Assembly: GCA_029204225.1 (NCBI GenBank)
Contig: CM055098.1
Location: 53,971,942-54,035,941, forward strand
Source: Diphasiastrum complanatum
Taxonomy: Eukaryota > Streptophyta > Lycopodiopsida > Lycopodiales > Lycopodiaceae
Reading direction: 5' to 3'
DNA length: 64,000 nt
The translations under genes and the position numbers were made by a program. Shown in pieces: positions 56,966 through 64,000 of the stretch; within the stretch, counting starts at the first letter, position 1, and every line of letters starts with the position of its first letter. The notes under the pieces were generated by a model, which ran no database searches, had not been told where the DNA came from, and was given only the letters and a program-made list of their open reading frames with translations.

Positions 56966-57986
56966 CTGTCTGTCTTTGTCCCAGTGTTTCTCTGGCAGAG
57001 GCTAGCCGTCGCGAAAGCTGTATAAAATATGATTTATGTATGCTTGCGTGCGCTGTGATGCATCGGACACATCCTTTGGAGTCCGATGGTTGTAAAGTAC
57101 AGCTATTATGCTAAATACTTATTGAAGCCCTAAATATTTATTGATGCGCTTCACAACTTCTTACACTACCTAAACTTTCAACTCTTTTAATTAGCGAACA
57201 CCAAGCAATAGGCCTCTGCAAGATTGTTGCTTTGTTATAGTTGTACAATATCTTAATTCACGTTATGGCTCTTATGGCCTTTACCATTTCAACATGCATT
57301 TCTTTGTACTCTAATGGGTGTTCGGATCTTTTATTAATAAAAACATGAAGTTTCTTTTGGGAATCAGTCGTGTGGTTGATTGCAAATTGTTACGTGAGGG
57401 ATAATCCGAATCGTCTGGCTTTATGTCGACCTCTTTACTTTGGCACGCAACTTGAAGAAACGTACTCTTCTTGCCTTGTGAACGGTATTATTGTGCATTT
57501 CGAATGCGCTTCCTTGCAGCCTTGTCATTATTATGCAGGATTTCTGAAGGGCTTCATAGTAGCTTTCATGTTATTTTTGTTCTTTCAAAACTATGGCTGG
57601 TTTGTGTATCGCTGCTACAAAATTTGTCACGGTTGAACACAAACTTCTGTTTAGCTTTTGAGATCTGTCTACGTTTCCATCCATGAGTGACGTTCTTCTC
57701 TGGCGTCTCTGCTTTGCAACATATTGAGTTTTGGACGTGAATTTGACCTAAGAAATTTGAGTTTTGGTTAGTTTTTTTTAATCCCGAGTTCTCGTTAGAG
57801 TTCGATCGGTGTGGCTCAATGTGCATTACGAAGGTTTTTGAGCACCTTTGTGTTTGTAAGCATCGAAGAATCATCACCTCTCACTAGATCTTACCCGATG
57901 GTAGTCAAGCATATCCAATCTTACATTTGCTTATTTTTTATAACCTTTATATATTTAGTTTTATCCCCATCCCTATTAATATATAG
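56966..57986. other. Upstream region or first intron of the LOV gene
   Basis: No motif recognised in short frames, including an 88-codon frame at 57370-57636. A plausible acceptor ATATATAG|AAATCC closes this region at 57986, so a first exon may lie here or further upstream. Confidence 0.35.
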
Positions 57987-59152
57987 AAATCCTTGAGTTA
58001 TTGCAAATGGGACGATTAGCTTTTCCAAATGTCGCCAACAACAAGGCAGTTACCATTGTAAATGCCATGGTTCAGTCATTGAAACTCCCTTATGATATGA
58101 CAATTCAAGAAGGTCATGATTATTATAATTTTGTGCGCTATGTGACCCGAGACTTCCCGATCATCCCATCGTGTATGCTAGCGAGGGTTTCTTCAAGATG
58201 ACTGGATACAGCGCACGGGAGGTTCTTGGAAGGAATTGCCGCTTCTTGCAAGGACCAGACACTGATAGACGCACTGTTTTGGAGATAAGAGACGCAATTC
58301 GTGAGGAAAGGCCATGTCATGTTCGAATTCTGAACTATACAAAGCAAGGGAGGCCTTTTTGGAATCTCTTCTACCACCTTGTACCTCTCTATTCTCGAAA
58401 AGATGGGATGGTGGTTCACTTTTTGGGAGTGCAAACCCCTCTATCACTAAGTTTTGTATTTAGGTTTGATAATGCGGAGGTTATTTCTGATGTTTTGTTG
58501 GAATCAGCTAATCCTGAGTGCAAACAGGATGCAAAAGCGATAACAACTAACGGTTGCAATACTGGGGGCTTTCATGCCGATGTTAAGAAGGAAGGACATA
58601 TCATGGTGGACCAGATGGATGGGCTCCATTCTTGGTTGAGAGGTGGAGGTCCATATGGATAATTGCTCTGTTGTTAATCAGGCATGTGTGGACAGTGTAT
58701 CTAATTCTCATCAACGATTCTCAACTACGTGCATGTTTCAGGAATGAATGTCAAAGAGGGTTGCGAAGTTAAAGAGGAAGACAAGCGTAAGGCTGCCACA
58801 GCAGTGAGATCTGTTCTATCTGGTATTAGAAAATCTAGCAAAAGTCAGGGTGAAGTAGCAGAGCAGAGGTTCATATGTTTAAGTGAGAGTGCAACAATGG
58901 GCGTCATATGTTCCTCTCTCATGCTTTCACTCACTCAGATACAGCAAAGTTTTGTACTGTGAGCAAGCTCTTTCGAGGCCTTCTATTGTGTACTGAGTTT
59001 AGTAGAAGAGGCTATATTGTTCATAAATTTTGCTACCTTAAAGTTCGGAGTATGAAATTTAGCTCTTTCTTGTCTTGTCATGCGCAGTGTGGATCCCAGC
59101 TTTCCAGATATGCCAATTGTCCATGCCAGTGACATGTTTCTTCGACTGACAG
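57987..59152 (+). CDS. TLP1: Twin PAS/LOV protein (PLP/LLP/TLP1-like), partial, possible frameshift
   Basis: Flavin-binding blue-light sensor with two LOV/PAS domains. Visible exons: about 57987-58642, 58742-58958 and 59098-59152, with the rest beyond the last donor (ACAG|GTATGT). LOV1 reads DPRLPDHPIVYASEGFFKMT, GYSAREVLGRNCRFLQGPDT with the flavin-adduct cysteine in NCRF, and ILNYTKQGRPFWNLF, then FLGVQTP. The linker contains EEDKRKAATAVRSVLSGIRK, typical of this family. LOV2 starts with SLTQIQQSFVLVDPSFPDMP, IVHASDMFLRLTG across the CT|TGTG splice. The N-terminal frame (from ATG 58007 through HDYYNFV) shifts by two bases before DPRLPD at about 58136-58143. There is also an extra tyrosine in WNLFYHL. 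Either the gene is damaged or the assembly errs here. Confidence 0.82.
58643..58741 (+). other. TLP1: Probable 99-nt intron in the LOV gene linker
   Basis: In the LOV1 frame three stops occur between 58660 and 58701. Removing 58643-58741 (donor AGAG|GTGGAG, acceptor GTTTCAG|GA) restores one frame from LOV1 into the EEDKRKAATAV linker. The alternative, two compensating frameshifts, is possible because frame 2 is open here. Confidence 0.55.
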
Positions 59153-60085
59153 GTATGTGACTACCCAAAATGTCTTTTGATAGCTTGCATTCATTTTTGT
59201 GATGCGGTCTTTTGCTGTGCTCTTAGGAATGATAAATCTGGATACCGGAGACAGTCGTGATTGCCTTTTTTGAAATATTGATAAATTGTCTGCTGGGTGA
59301 AATAAACAAAGGTTTAAATCTCACAGAATTAGACCCTTGGACATAATGACATTCAATTGAAGAACTCTTATACTTGTATAATAGTTTTGAGACTTGTTCA
59401 TCGATTAAAGACTTGTTCACTACTTTGGGACTGAAGCTTTAGGTTACCATCTGTATTAGTATTATTAAAAATTTTTCCTATGACCTATCGACATACTCAA
59501 GCCTCAAGCCCTTGTAGATCCACATCAACATATCTTATGGCTAGGAATAAGGATGAAATTAAAGTGAGACTTGCAAAAAGTCTCAAGATTATTAATGGAT
59601 GGAAGCACTATTGATGAAAGTGGAGCATTATAAGCTTTCAATAGTTGAAGAGCATGAATTTTAGAATGTCAAAGAAACTATCAAGTTGACCACTTGAGTG
59701 CTTTATTGCCAACTGAAACTACTTAGTTGCTACTTATAAAAATATTTAAGAACAAAATCATGAGAAAACTCTTAAACGCTACTGTTCTTTTTATTGAGAA
59801 GTTTTTCCTGCAATTATGCCAGTATCCAACTCCTTTACATCGTGTACTATCACAATAAACTAAGTTTCTAGCTTATTTCATATTTATGTTACCAAGAAAT
59901 GAGACATGCCACACAAGTTCTATCCAAATCTACCTTCAAGCAAGGATCAAATGCAAGCTTTGTCTCTAGAAAATAATTTTAGTATAAAAGGAAAGCTATT
60001 ATTGTTTCAGAGATGAGCCTTCGATTTTGCCATGCGAGAGAATTTATCGCTAAGCTAATGAAGTTAAATTTTGTTGATTAAATGA
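59153..60085. other. LOV gene intron, no further features
   Basis: No coding block of LOV2 (NCRFL-type) was found downstream within the window, so the intron after 59152 appears to be longer than 4.8 kb. Confidence 0.4.
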
Positions 60086-60355
60086 GTTGGCTTTTATCCT
60101 ATGTGAGTATGGTTTACATCTTGGAATAAGTACGAATGACCTCTAGATTCTTTGGCAAAGCTAGTGATCTTGTATTTATGAATATCACAATTTTGAGATA
60201 AGATTCCTATTTTTTGGGTTGGTTTTTATCCTATGTGAGTATGGTTTACATCTTGGATTTAGTATAAGTACGAATGACCTCTAGTTTCGTTGGCAAAGCT
60301 AATGATTTTGTATTTATGAATATCACAATTTTGAGATAGAATTCCCATTTTGGGG
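60086..60355. repeat. 132-bp tandem duplication
   Basis: Two units start with GTTGGCTTTTATCC (60086) and GTTGGTTTTTATCC (60218) and share CTATGTGAGTATGGTTTAC, AAGTACGAATGACCTCTAG and TATTTATGAATATCACAA. Slight divergence. Confidence 0.9.
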
Positions 60356-61066
60356 GGGAATTAATCCTATGTGCCTTCCATATGTCTAGTCGTGAGATAG
60401 TCACCGGTTTATAGTCTAGGCAGAGCTATGTGCATGTAGAGCAGTCATATGATGCTACACATTGGATATTTAGGTGACTCTATTGAGGGGTGGAGTTTTT
60501 ACATCCAAGGTATTTTTCAAAGCTGTGTATTCTTCCTGTTATATGTTTATGCATTGGCAAAGCCACTTCTTGTTTAGCTATTTGGCACTTATAACCCCTT
60601 TCAACTTTGTATAGCTATGAGATTCTGTTTGCACCTCTAGATACATTTTCTCTTATTGAAGATGACATTTATGGTTTATCCGATAAGATAGGGGGTGCAT
60701 TTGAGGTAGCTTGTCCCAATTCTTCCTAGCATTCATTTTTCCTTTGATATGTTGGGTGTGGAAGGTTGGAATGTGCAACAATGAATTCAATTTGTACTCA
60801 GAGAGGAATAGTTTGTGTCACAATAGAATGATTGAAAATGTTACACATACGAAATATACCTGAAGGTTTATGTCCCTTCACATTTGGTTCAAGTTCAGAC
60901 TCATCACATAGTCCAACATCTTGACTAGGGAATCAGTGAATGATAAAACTCATGACGTTTATCACTTATACATAGCCACTTTCTGAGCCATATGCCCATG
61001 AGTGCTTCTTGGATTAACAACTCCCCATGCATGTCCATTCTAGTGGCCCTAGGACTGACCTTTAAC

Positions 61067-61268
61067 TTTAGGAGTCAATAGTCCTAAATAGTAATGGTAT
61101 CCCTTGCCTCGGTCCTATACCAACTAAATTATGCTAGGCCCTGCCTAACTGTTCATAATTATTCCCATTTAGGAGTCATAGTCCTAGTTAGTAATGGTAT
61201 CCCTTGCCTAGGTTTATACCAATTAAATTATGCTAGGCCCTGTCTAATTGCTCTTAATTATTCCCAAC
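61067..61268. repeat. 103-bp tandem duplication
   Basis: Two units start TTTAGGAGTCA at 61067 and 61170 and share AGTAATGGTATCCCTTGCCT and AAATTATGCTAGGCCCTG, ending in TAATTATTCCCA. Confidence 0.9.
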
Positions 61269-61919
61269 ATGACCTCAGTTAAGGACACAACAACGTACTT
61301 ACTCCATTAAGAATATATAAGACCTTAGAAATGAAGTATTTTAGAACATGTGATTCATAAGCTCGTCCAAGAATTAGCATCTTCTGATTATCATCCACCA
61401 ACCTAGACAGTACACATAATGGCCATTCCTTCTAATTTGTAACTTCGACATAAAGGATTTCAAATGGTCTGTCCTCTAGAATAGTACAATGAAGGTCTGG
61501 ATCAACACAAGAAAACTCAGTCTTATAGAAAACGTATTCTTTAATAACCTTGCACGATATTTATCTCCAATTGGAAATACAAGATATTTCCATCCACACT
61601 ACCAAAAGCGTGAAAGATTAATCGTCTCTAGTATCTACATAGCGTATAGTGTAATAATTAGCCTAGCATTTGAGAACAAATATAGAGCTCCATAAATAAG
61701 CATGCTGGAACTTTACCCTAAGGCAACATACTTATCCATCAACAAGCAGTACTGGTAAACGTTTCCTATTCTCACCACCTATTGACTATGCTGGAAAATC
61801 GGGGTGGCCTAGAGTATGAAAAAACACAATTCTGGACACCAAAGTTTAGCGGAAGCTTGAGGATCTTGGATCTAATAATCCTACAAGTTGCCTCGAGGCT
61901 TAAAAGACCGCATGCAATT

Positions 61920-61977
61920 AACATGCATTGACATGCAAGCTCATGCAACAACATGCAATAGCATGCACTGACCATGC
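61920..61977. repeat. Cluster of ATGCA words
   Basis: Six ATGCA pentamers occur within about 60 bp (CATGCATTG, CATGCAAGC, CATGCAACA, CATGCAATA, CATGCACTG, CATGCACT). Degenerate short-period repeat. Confidence 0.7.
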
Positions 61978-61979
61978 AC

Positions 61980-63409
61980 TGGAAAAATCAGATTCAGATT
62001 GACTTCTACTCATAAGGAATGACAGAGCCTATGCAATAGAAATCTTGTGTAATTGATTTTGTTCAATTCTGACAATTCACTGAGGAGAAATGAAGGAACA
62101 AGCAAGTCAGATCCAGTTCCAAGGATCAGTATGCAACTGTCCTCATCGAAATCTGATGAGAGGAGAGGGAGAAACAAGCAAAGGATCAGATCAGATCCTA
62201 CTGCGACCTCCTACAAGTATTCAGATCAAGGAGACAATGAAAAATGATGAAGATGGAAGATGATTCCATTCAACACACTCTCCAACTCGTGGAGACTCTA
62301 TTAAATAGAATTTGAGTATGTACAATCACTGGCATGCAATTGCCAAGTGTCAGAATACTCATGCATGCTAAGCTAGGTGGCAAACTAACTTGTTCTCCCC
62401 CATGCATGTGTGCATTGGGGGGGCTACTAAACTCAAGTGGGTATGTGGCATCATCATGCAAGAAGGCCCTCCACGAGTTTGGTGCTAAAATTTTTTGCCT
62501 AAGTTTACTTGGGCCTTAAAAACTTTGGCCCCAAATAAAACATGTGCTATGTTTTATTTATTTAACTAGGTTTATATTTCAACAGACTAAAACCATAACC
62601 AATTAGCTACTAGTGAAAAGTATCTTATTTACTGTGAGAGTACCAAATGCTCCAAGAACATCTTAAAGATTCTCTCAGATGCACACTCATCAAAGTCAAC
62701 AAGTGATTATAATCATCTCAACACTTTATCAATTGCTAACATATGACCTTTTGAATTTCTAGAGAATGGTATTCCAGAGTCTCTAATAATCTTGCACTAC
62801 TAAGTTTAGGATTTAGAGAGATGCTAGCATCTCATCCCACTATAACCTTACTTCACCCAAGATAGTAGTTGGTCCCATACCACTACCACCTTACTTCACC
62901 CAACCTAGTAGTTATCTGTGTTCTTCTAACATTGAATGAAGTTCAAGATAAGGAGATATTGTGATCAGCAGTATGCTATCCTTGGGTCATGTAAAATGCT
63001 CTGCGTGTTGATATTGTTCTTAATTAGATAGAGTGCTTTCACATATGAGCTTGGTTATCATAGATCCTTTTGGAAATTCTTATATGATTACTTCTGTTAT
63101 GTGATGCTTGTGTGTTAATATTGACAGTGTTGTCTTTTCAGATTTGAGCTTGGGTACTATATTGTTTGGCATGGAAATTTTTACTTTTCATGATGGTTTA
63201 TTATGCAAAATTAGCATGATTATACCAGGCCTGGCTCATCATTTGTGTGTTGGGGACATTTATATTGTTCATGTGTTGTGTTGATGATCTCTTTGGATAG
63301 TTTGGGAGAACTTTCACTTTAGCATCGATAGCTCATCAGGTCTATATGTTTAGCTTGGATCACCACTATGCTTTTGCAGATCATCGGTTCTCCCCACGTT
63401 TGATATATT

Positions 63410-63411
<2 letters not shown>
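61980..63411. other. LOV gene intron or intergenic, nothing recognised
   Basis: Only short frames without motifs. The sequence from 62620 to 63400 is AT-rich with no gene that I can support. Confidence 0.35.

Positions 63412-63464
<53 letters not shown>
63412..63464. repeat. (CT)n microsatellite
   Basis: Uninterrupted CT tract of about 53 bp. Confidence 0.97.
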
Positions 63465-63466
<2 letters not shown>

Positions 63467-64000
63467 TTTTTGTGTCATGGATACGAGCAGAGTATTCGCT
63501 CAAATGATTTGTTTCTGTCTAAAAAATTTATTGCCTTTAAACATTGAAATTGGTTGATATAATATAGTCATTCGGCAAACATGTACCTTTTTGCACTAAC
63601 ATAAGTTATTATAAATAAAACTATTGCTTATTCAAAGGTTTGGTAGTTTTTTGATTATCCAAGAGTGTCTTTAACAAGTGAAATAGAGCACCGAGGGTTC
63701 TTGAAATATGGATGTTTCATCCTTGCGATTCTCTGCAGTGGTTATGGATTACTGGAAATGTTTTTTCGACTGTAAAGTCGCAACATATGAGCTGTAACTT
63801 GTCACCTTGAATTCACTCAAGAAGATGAGTTCTTTGAACTTGCTGCACCCAGGCCTTGAACTGGGCCCACAGGAAGCAATTTAAAAAAGAATCGAAATAA
63901 AAAAGAAAAGTGTTGTATTTAATGGTTTGAACAATGTTCAGCCATGACTCTCACTGGTCTATGGCTCTCTTATTGACGATTGATGCATTTTGTTTTTAGA
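63465..64000. other. Window end, nothing recognised
   Basis: No ORF or motif could be assigned. If the LOV gene continues, this is still intron sequence. Confidence 0.35.

Noticed and set aside
57370..57636. First exon of the LOV gene
   Set aside because: The 88-codon frame shows no resemblance to LOV proteins and its end does not join the acceptor at 57986 in any clear way.

Overview
The window is nuclear DNA from a land plant. It holds a ten-exon CK2-alpha kinase gene with canonical GT-AG introns, part of a twin PAS/LOV blue-light receptor gene, plant-type copia and gypsy LTR retrotransposons primed by tRNA-Met or tRNA-Asp, and long CT/GA microsatellites. The very large, transposon-filled introns fit a large genome. 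A non-angiosperm plant such as a fern is a guess that the sequence does not settle.

Layout. 1-2157: 5' part of a minus-strand gypsy element (gag remnant, tRNA-Met primer site, LTR). 2158-7255: intergenic DNA with a perfect 224-bp CT tract and two arrays of a 24-26 bp minisatellite. 7256-16640: a graveyard of three unrelated copia fragments, two of them tail-to-tail, flanked by two inverted LTRs of one tRNA-Asp-primed family. 16640-18737: promoter side of the CK2 gene, with two tRNA-like SINE insertions that carry perfect target duplications. 18738-41797: CK2-alpha, coding about 333 residues over 23 kb. Intron 3 holds a decayed hAT transposase. Intron 5 holds LINE ORF1 pieces, one split by a hAT-type MITE. 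Intron 6 (12.4 kb) holds a LINE split by a copia element that itself contains an inverted younger copia of the same family. 41798-45060: intergenic. 45068-53403: a minus-strand gypsy element with a long extra ORF downstream of pol. 53414-54510: a minisatellite of about 150 bp units. 54569-55976: a copia RNase H fragment and its LTR. 56720-56965: a 53-bp minisatellite. 57987 to the window end: a twin-LOV (PLP/LLP/TLP1-like) gene, whose first LOV domain carries an apparent frameshift and whose second LOV domain continues beyond the visible exons.

Only CK2-alpha looks intact from end to end; the LOV gene is partial and possibly damaged. Nearly everything else is decayed mobile DNA. I found no convincing new biological system. 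The points most worth checking are the SINE pair beside the CK2 promoter, the in-frame N-terminal extension and uORF of CK2-alpha, the LOV frameshift, the layered insertions inside the introns, and the extra gypsy ORF.
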